DNA of 64,000 nucleotides, from the NCBI RefSeq assembly GCF_036884655.1, contig NC_088344.1, positions 32,445,001 through 32,509,000 on the forward strand, read 5' to 3'. Below, in pieces: positions 12,600-26,490 of the stretch. A program made the translations under genes and the position numbers. The stretch comes from Musa acuminata AAA Group. Lineage: Eukaryota; Streptophyta; Magnoliopsida; Zingiberales; Musaceae. The notes beneath the pieces are model-generated. The model had not been told where the DNA came from, made no database searches, and saw only the letters and a program-made list of their open reading frames with translations. Within the stretch, counting starts at the first letter, position 1. Each line of letters begins with the position of its first letter.

Positions 12600-13273
12600 A
12601 TCGCCTCTCCTCCCCCACAAATTCCCACCGCAGGAGGCGAGGAGCGGAGAAAGAACTCCTTCCTTTCCGTCGCCGACGATCTCAATCGCACTGGAAACCG
12701 CTCATCGGTCGTCGACGACGGTCGCAGAGCTGGAAAGATCTCATCTTTGCGATTTTCCCTGAGTCATCTTCTCGTTCCGTGTCAAACCAGGGAAAAGGAG
12801 GGCGGGAGACGTGTAGGACACGTAGTATCCACCTCAGATCGTTTTGTGCTTCTTTGATGGTTATCGTTTCTGTCTAAATTTGATTGTCTGTCGTTTAAAG
12901 ATCCTTATTTGCTTCTTGCCGTTTGGATTGCGAAGCCCTGGATCTGGAAAAGCAAACAAAGTTTGGTTCTTTGGACGATTTATTCACAATCGTTTAGTTA
13001 TTTTCCATTCATCGTACTCTGTACAAAGAATTTCATGTTTGGGTGTTAGAATTGCTCGATTCGCTGTAGCTTCTTCACAGATCGAAGGGTCTTGGCAGGT
13101 TGGTTCTCGAAAATTTAGCTTGGAATCTCTGCCCGCAACCCGTTTGATCTGGTTCCCGTTCTCAAAATTTGATCTTTTCCAGCTCTGCGATTGAAATTTA
13201 TCTGTTGCTTGAAGCAAACTTCTCGAGGCCTTTTAATCTTCTCTCGTAGAAGTCCTACTTTTGGGTGTTACAA
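12600..13273 (+). promoter_or_regulatory. Promoter-proximal and 5'-leader region of AVT6
   Basis: GC content rises sharply at about 12,600 (GGCGAGGAGCGGAG, then GTCGTCGACGACGG), as is typical of plant leaders, and stays higher to about 12,840. The T-rich stretch that follows, ending near 13,256 (CTCTCGTAG), looks like a leader intron. The exact start site is not visible. Confidence 0.4.
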
Positions 13274-15700
13274 ATGACTATCGTAAGCATTTCTCCCGAT
13301 GAGAGCAATGGGCAGCGAAGGGGCAAAAGGATTCTTGATGAGACAGTTCCGCTGTTACCGAGCAAGCAGGAGGAAACTGGGGAATTTGATGAGTTCAATG
13401 GAGCTTCTTTTGCTGGGGCTGTCTTCAACCTATCAACTACCATCGTCGGAGCAGGGATTATGTCCCTGCCCGCCACCATGAAAGTCTTGGGGCTGGTGCC
13501 TGGGATTCTCCTGATTGTATTCTTTGCTTTCTTCACGGAGCAATCGATTGATATGTTGATCAGGTCTAGCCGAGCAGGGAAAACGGTTTCCTATGGAGGA
13601 GTAATGGGCGATGCATTTGGAAAAACCGGCAAGGTGTTGATTCAATTGTGTATTATCGTGAACAACGTCGGCGTGTTGATTGTATACATGATCATTATCG
13701 GTACGCTATCTGTCAAGTTTTAATTGCCAGTTATAAGATCAGTCTTGCTGAGGTGAAGAGTGTAATCATTTCTATAGTTGATGCATCCTTATTTAATCAG
13801 TTCATAATTCATTATATGCATGTGCATTTTTCCTCCAAGGTAAATTCATGTTCTCATTTTGTTGTTTTAATTATATATCTGAAACTTGAAACTTACTACC
13901 TTTCCTGATAATTGAACTAGTCAAATATTTTCTTCGACAATTACAATGTTATAGAAGTTTTCATATATGAAATTGCTTTGCCAAGCCATTTTCTTCTCAT
14001 ATCTATTTTACTTCTCTCTTCCTATTCTGATGTCCCTTTGAATGCCTTCTGATAGTTAAAGCAGTCGTTGACAACTTGTTTCAACCATAGTATTGTTTTG
14101 TTCTCGTGGCTTGAATCTTAATCACGATTGTTTTGCCAGGCGATGTGCTTTCTGGAACATCTTCGAGTGGCTACCACCACTCTGGTGTTTTGGAAGGATG
14201 GTTCGGGCAGCACTGGTGGACTAGTCGTTTTGTCATTCTTCTGGTCTCAATGCTGGCAGTGTTTGCTCCATTGGCATGCTTCAAGCGTGTCGGTATGTGT
14301 AATACATCGTGACCGTCTCTAATATCTCATACAATTTTACAAGTCAAATAGTCATCTTCGAGAAGTTAAATTGCTGCATTCTTTTTGCAATTCTGATCTT
14401 ACCATCTCTTTTCTGGCAGATTCACTGAGGTACACATCTGCCTTATCTGTTGCCCTGGCAGTTGTTTTCGTGGTAATTACAGCAGGGATTGCTGTTGTTA
14501 AATTGCTTGCTGGAAGCATCGCAATGCCCAAATTATTTCCGGATGTACCAGATTTAGCATCTGTGTGGAACTTCTTCACGGTGGTCCCAATTATTGTGAC
14601 TGCATATATCTGCCATTACAACGGTAAGAACACTAGAATCTCATATAAAATTGTTTGTAAAATTATTTACATCAGAGTCACACAGATTATAAGTGTGTCT
14701 TTTGTTTGTCAAAATGATGTGATTGATGAATCTGCTTAACAGGATTACTGGTTACCTTTGCTCATTAAAGTTTGGAATTCTGACACACTGACCATTCTTT
14801 CTTGTATTGTGATTATGCAGTTCACCCTATAGAGAACGAACTCGACGATCCTTCCCAGATAAAGCCTGTTGTACGAACATCACTAGCGCTTTGTTCCACG
14901 GTCTACATAACCACGAGCTTCTTTGGGTTCCTCCTCTTTGGTGAATCCACCCTTGATGATGTGCTTGCCAATTTTGATTCCAATCTTGGCATCCCATACA
15001 GCTCTGTTCTGAATGATGCAGTCAGAGTTAGCTATGCTGTGCACCTCATGCTTGTGTTCCCCATGATCTTCCATGCCCTGCGGGTCAATGTGGATGGCCT
15101 ACTTTTTGCATCGGCCAGCCCCTTAGCTTCAGACAATAGGAGGTTTGCTATAATTACAGTGGTGCTTCTATCGATCATTTTCTTGGCTGCAAATTTCATT
15201 CCCAGTATCTGGGACGCCTTCCAATTTACTGGTGCAACTGCTGCAGTCTGCATTGGGTTCATTTTTCCTGCTGCCATTACACTCAGGTGAGTCCTAGCAA
15301 TTCACCATCGCCACTTCCCTTTCCCTTTTCTTTAATAACCACGGCAAAATCACTTCGTTATATGGATCCATTTGATGAAGTTGACTTGTTTCCGAGTACA
15401 GCTTGCATATATGGCAATGACATGTTCGCATCTGACCCTTGGATGCTCGATGGATTCTGATGTGTTCTATGCTTTTTAGAGCCATAAGTAGTTTCTGTAT
15501 CATCTTCAATAAATTTATGCGCTTCTGAGTTCTCTTAACATTGTTTCTCCTATTTCAGAGATCCTCATGGCATTGCGACAAAGTGGGGCAAGATCCTGGC
15601 GGTTTTCATGATCATCCTCGCCGTTCTGTCAAATGCCATTGCTATATACAGTGATGCCTATTCTCTCTTTAAGAAGACCGATGCCTCCCCTGAATCCTAG
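13274..15700 (+). CDS. AVT6: AVT6-type vacuolar amino-acid transporter (five exons)
   Basis: Joining 13274-13700, 14140-14292, 14420-14623, 14821-15286 and 15559-15700 gives an uninterrupted 463-residue protein. Every intron has GT...AG ends and the codons close exactly across each junction. The start is the ATG at 13274; an upstream GTG in the same frame is ignored. The protein opens with an acidic cytosolic tail (DETVPLLPSKQEETGEF) and then a first membrane helix with the family motif NLSTTIVGAGIMSLPATMK. About ten further hydrophobic segments follow, including VWNFFTVVPIIVTAYICHYN. This is the SLC38/AVT6 branch of the amino-acid/auxin permease superfamily, known in plants and yeast to move amino acids across the tonoplast by proton coupling. 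Length and all segments look complete. The leader probably runs from about 12,600 and may contain an intron. The exact substrate and subfamily member are inferred. Confidence 0.92.
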
Positions 15701-17221
15701 GATGATTTTTAATGCCGGTGGCTCATATATATATATCGGATAATGTAATTGTTGGCACCCTGTAAGTTTTCTCCTTCAATAATAGACAGCTCAACATATA
15801 GGTTGAGTTGCATGCTCCATGTATGTAACCTGTACAATTTCTTAATCTGGACCTGTTGTTTGAACATTGATAATTGTCAAGCTGGGCCTGAAAGTATGAG
15901 AATGTCTGTTTCTTCTCAAGTAGTCATGCATTTACAATTAGAATTTTCTCTTAAACTGTCTTGATCAAGATTTTGATGACACTATATTCATGCTGTGATC
16001 CTTTTTCATTTCTCAAACACTTCATATCAGTATAATTAGGTGGATAAAGAGGCCTGATCTTTTTAGACTTACTGAAACAAACATGCTCAACTCACAGGAG
16101 ACAGCCACATCTTTCTTCACTGCATCATTGTTAGCTGTCTTTGAAGTTTCACTGATGTCAAAAGCTAGGCAGGAATGATTTCTACAAAGTTTGACAAAAG
16201 TTCCACACAACATTATATGTATCACATGCTATCATCAGTGAGCAACATGATGTGGAAACTGATGATTTCAGGGGCCAGCAAACTCTTACATGGTTAACAT
16301 CTACATGACTACATGGTTATACAAGATAGTATATCTCGATAATTTTGATTTTCCAAAATGATTCAAACCATCAATTTTTATTTTTATTTAATTTAAAATA
16401 ATTTTTAAAAACATAAAAAAATTTAAATTTATTTTTGAATAATTAAAAATAATTTAAAATCACGATTCAAATGCGAAGATCTGTGCTTCAAGATCATGGT
16501 GAGGACTGCTTGCCTCGAGACCATCGCAGTGGGAGTGATGAGCTGAAGAGCTCCTTTGCCTTCGAGTTGATTCGCTGAAAGCCCGGTGATCTGATCCGAT
16601 GAAGCTGCAAAGATGGTGATATGATGAGAAGGGTCGACACATCACGTGGATGCTTCATTCCATGGCCAGTTTGTGACGCGTGGAATGACAGATCGCAAAC
16701 ATACACAGCCTTCTGTTCTCCACCGAAAGAAAGGAAGGCAAACTTACACGATTTCCTACGCGACTTCCTGTGACCGACTCGTGAGCAGCTGACACGCTTC
16801 TCAAAAGACGCCCACCGGCGGAGAGTTGGGCAGCACGCCCTTGTGTTCTTAAACTCCCCAGCAGTAATCCTCAACCCTAGTGCTTGTTACAGCTTCCTTG
16901 CGATGAAAGAGATGCATGGGTGTGTGATTCCAGGAGCTGCAGTGTTCAGCCTCTTGTTTTCCCACTCCATCCGCCTCACTAAACCCTAGAGAACTCAAAC
17001 CTCCTGCGGGTTCATACTGTTTCCAGGTTCTCAAACAAACCCTTAAATCTTACTCGAAGGTTTCTTCCTCTCTCTGCAAATATTTCTAGTATATGTATCA
17101 GAAGGCATGCCAAGCAACTTCTCTTTCTTCCCCTCCCCATTTCTGTTCTCCATTATAAAGAAAGATTTGATGATTGTTTCACTATGTCTTCGATGATCTC
17201 CCATATAGGATGCTGCTGTCT

Positions 17222-17254
<33 letters not shown>

Positions 17255-17976
17255 ATAGTTAGCTCCTACCATAGGTTTCCCAGATGGTATCTTCAACAAG
17301 CAAAGGATGGAACAATGTTCTCAAGCCACTGCAACCTGATCTGCGCATAGTTAGGCTGCTGAAACGAACCTGTCATTAGGAAATCAATATCGGACAGGAT
17401 GGGCTGAAATGATGTGTCCTAGTTTACCGGGCACGAATCTTGACCTTAATATATTTCCATGTAGCTTAGATATCAACAAATCTTTCAGAGCCTTGCTTTG
17501 TCAGTCCAACCACAGTTTTGACTGATCAACTACACTGTTCGAAGTAGAAGCAATTAAATATCGACATGTGTACTGGTAAGGGCTTCATAAGCCACGTTGG
17601 TCACGGTCAAACCTATTGGGACCAAGAACACATGGATAGAGACTCGGCCAAAACCCTAGGCAAAAGCCATGGTCACCAGACTCCAACCCTCTCATCGTTG
17701 CATGCATGGCGGCAGACAGGCTCTAAGCACCCGTATCTTCCATCCACGCATACGTAGAACCGCGTTCAAGTTTTCTTCTCCATGCTTTGAACTTTGCTCC
17801 ACGGTTTGAGTGCTCCAAAGTACCAACTGGGACGAAGGCATATTTAATTGTTAGGGACCAGTTTTCAAAAGCATACTGTCTGAGTTATATCTGGGAAGGA
17901 TGGAAGTGTTTGGAATCCTGGGTAGCTACTCTCCTTACATCTCTAGAGCAATCTCACCTTAGAGGTCTCTGTGGAC
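15701..17976. other. Intergenic between AVT6 and the RGF locus
   Basis: The first 200-300 bases are probably the AVT6 3' untranslated region. A minus-strand open frame at 16494-16874 has no recognisable domain or start context. A (TC)n run lies at 17225-17253. The right part is the putative promoter of the peptide-hormone gene; no clear TATA box stands out. Confidence 0.45.
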
Positions 17977-18524
17977 ATGGGGTGCATAAGGTTAAGGTTC
18001 CTTTTTCTTGCGCTTTTGATCTGCTCGGTTACTCTTGCTGACTCTATTGCAAGCGCTCGCAGTGGTAGGTTCCATTCCTCTCTTAGAATAGATGATCATG
18101 GAATGGTATGCATCTATACTTACTTTGGTTCCTCTTTTCTCCAGTGGTTGAAGTACTGACGGAGAAGAATGGTGGTGCAATGGGTGTCGATGAGGTTGCT
18201 TTCTTAGATCATCATGAACTTTTGAATACCCTACGATGGAGAGTGATTTCGGCAATGTTTTCTTCACAGGAAGTACTTCCTGGCAGCACGACAAGCAGGA
18301 GCAGATGGCTGTGGGGAAGGAAGATGAGCGCAGAAAGGTTGGAGAAGAAGGACACAGTGGAAACAGGTGCAAAACCTTATGCTGGAAAGTGTAAACATGG
18401 AGGGAAGAGGGGTACGAACTTAGAGAGTGTTACAAGTCTTCACTCGAGGGTCAAACTGGTTCGCCATATACCTTTCAGCTCTGACTACCGTGGCCCAAAA
18501 ACCCATCCCCCAAAGAACAACTAA
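17977..18524 (+). CDS. RGF: RGF/GOLVEN (CLEL) peptide hormone precursor, form 1
   Basis: Exons 17977-18064 and 18145-18524 encode a 155-residue secreted precursor. Exon 1 gives MGCIRLRFLFLALLICSVTL followed by ADSIASARS, a clear N-terminal signal peptide. The donor is G|GTAGGT and the acceptor TCTCCAG|TGG, joining in frame. The variable middle is basic and ends in DYRGPKTHPPKNN (18483-18521) directly followed by the stop. That 13-residue ending fits the RGF/GLV consensus DY-x6-PP-x2-N, in which the tyrosine is sulfated and a proline hydroxylated; the peptides act outside the cell through RGFR/RGI receptor kinases to control root meristem and gravitropic growth. A further small intron is possible between about 18196 and 18270, because TTTTCTTCACAG ends there. 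Confidence in the family is high; the internal splicing is less sure. Confidence 0.82.
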
Positions 18525-18968
18525 GGCAAAGACACCACTGCAACTCCTTTTCTTGAGCTCACTAACCCGTAGATTTAGACTTTGTTTCCTTTTTTGCTTC
18601 ATACATGTCTTAGCGACAACAGGAGAGAAGCCTCTGTGTATGTGTATGAAATGGTTAAAGGAGTAGTAGTAGTAGCTGTTTGTTTCTAACACATATGTCT
18701 TCAAGCTTATGATGAACAGAGTCTTTGTTCAATATTTGTATTATTAAGAATATTTATTCGGGTATTCTGATATCAATAGAAGATTAGCATATCTTTTCCT
18801 TTGTTAACCTTTTAGATTTCCTATCCTTTATATGTCATGATCCTTGGTCTCAAAAAAGGAACCGAGATTAGCACACAGATTTTAAGTAGTTGCTCCATGA
18901 ATGGTGTTATAAGGCACAGGAATTATAAGTTCTTGATCCATTTAAAGTATCTGGATTTCTTGATGCAG

Positions 18969-19025
18969 GACCGGCAAAGATCTCCGAAGAGAAGATACTT
19001 GGTTCAACAACAAAGATGCATGATA

Positions 19026-19093
<68 letters not shown>

Positions 19094-19486
19094 TAAACGT
19101 AAGCACACAAGAAATATTTTGTTGCAGTGTAGAGAATCATGAAAACATTAGAAAGACATGTTAATTCTACCTCTAAATATTTGCAACATTTTCATTTTCT
19201 GATTCAGGATTCCAGAAGAATTAGCATACCTAAGCCAAGGCCAAAAACCACTGTCAAAAAGCATACAAAAGGGAGTTCAGGTGAGGCAGTGAAGCCAAAG
19301 GCAACAGCACAAGCAGCCTCCCATGGATCATCCCATGACCCATTCCAGAGAATTCAACCTAAGAAACAACTGGATGCAGTCACTGAGATGTTCAACATGC
19401 TGCACAAGGACTACCAAACCAAGGCTCGCCGCAGGCCTCCCATCAACAATGACACTCCTTTGAAGCATCTTGATGCTAAGCCCTAG
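18969..19486 (+). CDS. RGF: Second RGF/GOLVEN-like precursor exons (form 2 or paralogue)
   Basis: Two exons are visible: 18969-19027 (PAKISEEKILGSTTKMHDK) and 19208-19486, which ends MLHKDYQTKARRRPPINN and an 11-residue tail before TAG. The motif DYQTKARRRPPINN (19409-19450) is RGF/GLV-like, with one extra residue between DY and PP. The segment EKILGSTT resembles EVLPGSTT in form 1, so the two are probably ancient duplicates. No signal-peptide exon of its own is visible between 18525 and 18968. Exon 1 at 17977-18064 ends in phase 1 with G, and this exon begins GA CCG, so joining them restores the frame and gives a 141-residue secreted precursor. The shared first exon is therefore an inference supported by phase. 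Otherwise this is a decapitated paralogue. Confidence 0.6.
19028..19093. repeat. Compound (TC)n(AC)n microsatellite
   Basis: About 21 TC units run into about 11 AC units. It lies just after the donor site of the 18969-19027 exon, so length changes could affect splicing there. Confidence 0.9.
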
Positions 19487-21884
<2,398 letters not shown>

Positions 21885-24009
21885 ATTGTTATAAGGCTCT
21901 ACCAGAAGCATTCTCATGGACAGCACCAACCGAATGAAGAAAGAGTATCATCTCTTCCCATATGTGCAAATGGCGTTAACACGAGCATTGACTCGAGTGC
22001 ATCACTCTCATCACTCTCTGTTTCTGACACTAATCCTGGCTTGCAATACATGGCAAAGAGGAATGCACACTGGAATCTGCAACAAAACAAGGACCTTTCT
22101 GCATCTCTCTCATGCGTTCCGAGATATTCATACAAGTATGTGATTTATTGATTTTCTGCTGTCGTTAAATAATCTATTGGTTTTCAAAATAGATTGACTA
22201 TGTTACATAGGATTTATTAAGCTGAAGTCCAAGAGATTAACCACTTAACTTCCAAGATGAAATGTCTTCCTTTTTTTTTTTTAATGCGTGACTTATATCT
22301 GAATGAAAGCTCTACTATCCATTAAATATTTTGCAGTCACAAATTCTCCGGCAACTTCAGATTAGGAAGCTTACCTCCATTGTCTTTCTTGAATTTACTA
22401 TTATTTACTGAACTTAGGACTTGGGTGGATCAAATCAACTTTCAAAGTATCCATAGATGGCATGTGTGGGATTGACATATGTTGGGTGTCCCATACTAAA
22501 TTCTGTCTGAAAACACACAACTCAAGAATTTTGGTGCGATCTGATCCACCTAAATAATCTTTTATAAAAAAATATTTTTGAATAGTTCTTGGACAAGAAT
22601 GGAGGAATATTTAGTATTCTTTTGCAGTAGCAGAAAAAAAAAATTATAGAAGATGTTCAGATATTCTTTTTATTGATAGAATTTGTCAAAGTTATTAAAT
22701 GAGAGGCCCAATGATAAATCTATTTGCATGCTACCTTCATGCATGTCTAACTATGTCAAGTTGTTTCAAGCATGGTTCTAAATACTCGTCGGACCAAGCA
22801 GTACATACCCCCTCTGATATATTCCCGACTGATCAGGAATTAATAACGGTATATCAAATCTTGTATTGTTTAAAAAAAGGGTGTACTCAATACACGAGGC
22901 TTCCGCCAATGCAGGGTCTAGGTAGGTCAATGTATACAGCCTTAAATATTTAAATATTTGAAGAGGCTGTTTCCATGATAGCCTAATTTAAAACAATCCG
23001 CTTGATATTATACTTTATTTTTATTTTAAGTGATTGATTGACATTGTTGATATAATGTTTGGTATATTGGTGCCATAACAATCTGGCTAAGGATCGATTT
23101 GGTATCAGATCAAGATTTAAAACACACAAGTTGCAAAATACTGGTTGAATACTTCAACCACAGCATGGTACCATTTGTTGTATATCTACCTTTTATATAT
23201 GAACCTTGATATCTCTCTGTGAAGACCAAAGTCTTCTAAACTCCATTATTAATCCCTCACAGGAGATGTTATATAGTCACATTCAGTTTACAAGATTAAG
23301 GAAATCTCTACATGGTTATGTTAAAATTAATTTAAAGGAGTATTCTCATTCTACATATTAGTCAGTAATGTAAAGGAGTATGTTGACAATAATGTGTTAA
23401 TTCAGTTTACAAGATTAAGGAAATCTATACATGGTTATGTTAGCAATAATGTAAAGAAGACAATACATTTGTCTATATGTTATCCAGGTACTTAGTGAGT
23501 GAACCAAGTAAGGATGTGCTCGTCCTTCAATCGGACACATCTCAGTCATGATTTAAGTTGATGTATAGATCTAAATACATCTCAGCTTGAGAACAGATTC
23601 TTAATAGCGAAGAACCTTATCTTAATTCTGTGTTGCATGATTGAAAGACCGTAATCCAAAGTCTTAACTAGAGTCGATTTGCTTTTCCACGGCTTACACA
23701 TTCTTAAGGATATATGATTGAAATTCTTCTTGGAGTCAAATTTTCTTTTGATAGCATTGGCTTACCTGACGCATCAAATAGTCTCTTGTTTAAGCAATGG
23801 GATATAGTTATCTAACTTCCTGCAGATGGTTAATATGTGCTGGGGATATCCAGAGAGCCACACAGAACTTTACAACAGTTTTAGGACAACGATCTTTTGG
23901 GCCATTATATCAAGCTACAACGCCGACAGGTGAATTGGTAGCTGTTAAGGTGCTTGCAGGTAATTCAATCCAAGGAAAAAAGAGGTATACTGCTCAGTTT
24001 TTGGACTGA
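21885..24009 (+). pseudogene. CRLK-type receptor-like kinase fragment
   Basis: Two exon remnants remain. The first (21885-22134) reads VIRLYQKHSHGQHQ, then LPICANGVNTSIDSS, and ends VPRYSYK; it matches the juxtamembrane part of plant calcium/calmodulin-regulated receptor-like kinases (CRLK1/2). The second (23845-24009) reads DIQRATQNFTTVLGQ, then ELVAVKVLAGNS, covering the start of the kinase domain including the ATP-anchoring lysine. The glycine loop is damaged (GQRSFG instead of GxGxFG). The donor after TACAA has lost a base, no AG stands directly before GATATC, and the frame hits a stop soon after. The membrane helix and the rest of the kinase (catalytic HRD and DFG motifs) are absent. It is a truncated dead copy. 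Confidence 0.8.
23282..23444. repeat. Imperfect tandem duplication, ~118-bp period
   Basis: TTCAGTTTACAAGATTAAGG and the following ACATGGTTATGTTA occur at about 23282 and again at about 23400, inside the intron of the kinase pseudogene. Confidence 0.8.
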
Positions 24010-25042
24010 AATAGCATGAATGAGTTTGCTAACATCAACTGAAAATGTCTTATATTATAGTTTAAGTTTGTCTTAGTGAGATAAAATCACTACTGGCATC
24101 AATCTGAATTAATACACGAGTGAAATCCAAGAAATCAGACAGAAAGCTATTTCAGAACAATTAGACATAAATATTCTCGACTAGGACAATTCACAAAACC
24201 AAGAACTAGCTAGATAATCATGTTAACCTAACCATTTGATTGTGTCAGAACATAAATAAAACATGTCTCATGTAGGCAACCCAGTTGATTAGACTCACAC
24301 ACACATACCCTCAATCAAGATCGTAAAAGGAAAATAAATAAACCAATAAATAAGAATATCATCATAGAGAAGTAAAGTAAGATAAGGATAAGATAACTAG
24401 GCCATACTCTTCAAAACACATAATTTCATTAATGCAAGTTATGATTGTAACACCATGGAAGAAGACCCATGCATATAGACTCATAAGATGTTCATGTCGG
24501 AAGATTTTTCAATTAGACTAACACTCATCTTCCTAAAATTTTATTTGAAGAGATGATAGTAAATGTCATATGTCACCAAAAATTCTATCCAAAAGAAATG
24601 TGTGGAATGTTCAAACATGACCCTAATAGCTTAAACTCTTCCAAGTTTATCTGTGTCCATGATAGGGGACTCAAACTAAAGAATTTAATTTAAAAAAAGT
24701 GTAAATATGACCTAAAATAGGAATTAACAATATGGAAAAAAAAATATCCAAAAAGGTAAGAAAATTAAAAGAAAACCCAAGCTAGACTCACAGCAGTCTT
24801 AAGTTAACCTAAATATGCCCAAACTAGACTAACCTAAGACTAGATGTCTCATGATCAATAAGAAGAAGCATTATGCGTGTATAAAAACAACGAATCATGT
24901 CTCATGATGTACTTACTATGTTGGGTGTGGTTTGAGCAAATGCAACTTCCTCGTGCTTAATGTATAGGCACAGGTCCCAGCCAGGCAGTCCCCATCCTCG
25001 ACTGTCAACTCCTACCATCAGTCTTCTTCTTATCTTCGAGTC

Positions 25043-25077
<35 letters not shown>

Positions 25078-26100
25078 TCCACCTGAAACCGACTCACCAC
25101 CTACTCTCATTAAGATAAGGAAGAAAGGGGAACATCCACGACGTGCCCGAGTCGGTAACCTACAGCTTCTTGATGTCGAAGCTTACCTCATACTATCTCC
25201 ACTTTCCATGTCCCTACCACCAACCAACCACCCTTTCTGGCTTAAGAAAGTACGCCACTTGGCTCCTCGCATGATGGTGCAAGTGCAAACACATGATCAC
25301 AGGGGAACACGCGACATGGGTTGTGCCTTAAGTGTTCAGCATCAATCATAGAGATGCAGCTGAGGATGGGAGGTGGGCTTCCACCATCTTCCAGTCCTTC
25401 TGTGCCTTGATCCCGACTCAACATGGATGTTTCCTGAAGACGAAAAAGAAAGACACATGAGAGCAGGGTTTTATTAATGATGGAGGCACATGACACAACA
25501 AATTTCCGGACACACACACAGATTATTATTATTATTATATTTTGGTAACATCGATCCGTCCAGGACATTAAGTCACAAGGATACATCATCACCCATTGTC
25601 GGCATCTTCCGAACTCTCTTAAGTTCATCTTGACGCAGAGATGCTCTGGTTACGATGGCCGACATTCTCGATCAACTTACACTAGTAACTGTCATAACTC
25701 TGGTTATGATATTTTCGAAAGGCAAGATAAAAGTATCATAAATTATGCAAAGAAACAACATTCTGATTTGAATTACGGGTAAGAAAAGCTAAATCATACA
25801 CAGCCGTAGCCAAGAACTCAAAAAACAACACGGGTTTAAAAAGGTGGTGTGGGTTGTCTACCGGGAAGGCGGAGAAAAGCGGCCACCCCATACTGCCTAA
25901 CCTTTGAAGACAAAAGGAAGGTGAACATGTAGCATACATATAAAAAGAGAGAGGTCTCTCACCTTCTCACGTATCATCATCATCATCATCATATGCGTGC
26001 ATGTTTCAGTATTCAAGTCCTCCTTACTTGAGAATCACATTACAAACTTGATTACCTTTTGTATATATACCAGGCTTGATCCGCATCATCTGTGATCACA
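24010..26100. other. Intergenic; possible minus-strand exon near 25240-25440
   Basis: Mostly AT-rich and featureless. On the minus strand, TTCGTCTTCAG (about 25,435-25,445) resembles an acceptor and is followed by an open frame of about 60 codons (QETSMLSRDQGTEGLEDGG onward) to a stop near 25,242. I do not recognise it, and it could be non-coding. A TCA microsatellite lies at about 25,973-25,993. Confidence 0.35.
25043..25077. repeat. (CAG)~11 microsatellite
   Basis: A run of about 11 GCA/CAG units, outside any recognised gene. Confidence 0.9.
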
Positions 26101-26490
26101 TCAGAAATAGCAGTGAATAAGAAAAAAAAGGCAATGATTCATTATAATAAACATGCTAATAATGCAGGGAAGAAGACATCAGCAAATTTACATTACCCAC
26201 CGAACTGAGTTTTCTTATTGCTGCCGAGTGTTTTCTTTAGGAACATAATAACATACATACAGGCAGGCCATCACACTACCTACCTTCTTCAACCATAAAA
26301 CATATATATACAGAGGCGGCGGCACAGACTCGAGTTTCACCTCCGTCACATCCTCTCAAACATAATACTACTACACAACAATCTGATTCTTACAGCCACC
26401 TTCTCCCTTCATTACACCTACTAGATAAGGGCTCATAGTCAACCGCTGTAAAAACAACCTCTCTCAACTCTCCATACCTATCTTCTACAC

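Noticed and set aside
16494..16874. 126-codon minus-strand frame as a gene
   Set aside because: No recognisable domain, signal, TATA box or splice context; kept only as a note in the intergenic entry.
18867..19140. Minus-strand RE-rich frame over 19,030-19,090 as a protein
   Set aside because: It is a translation of the (TC)n(AC)n microsatellite.
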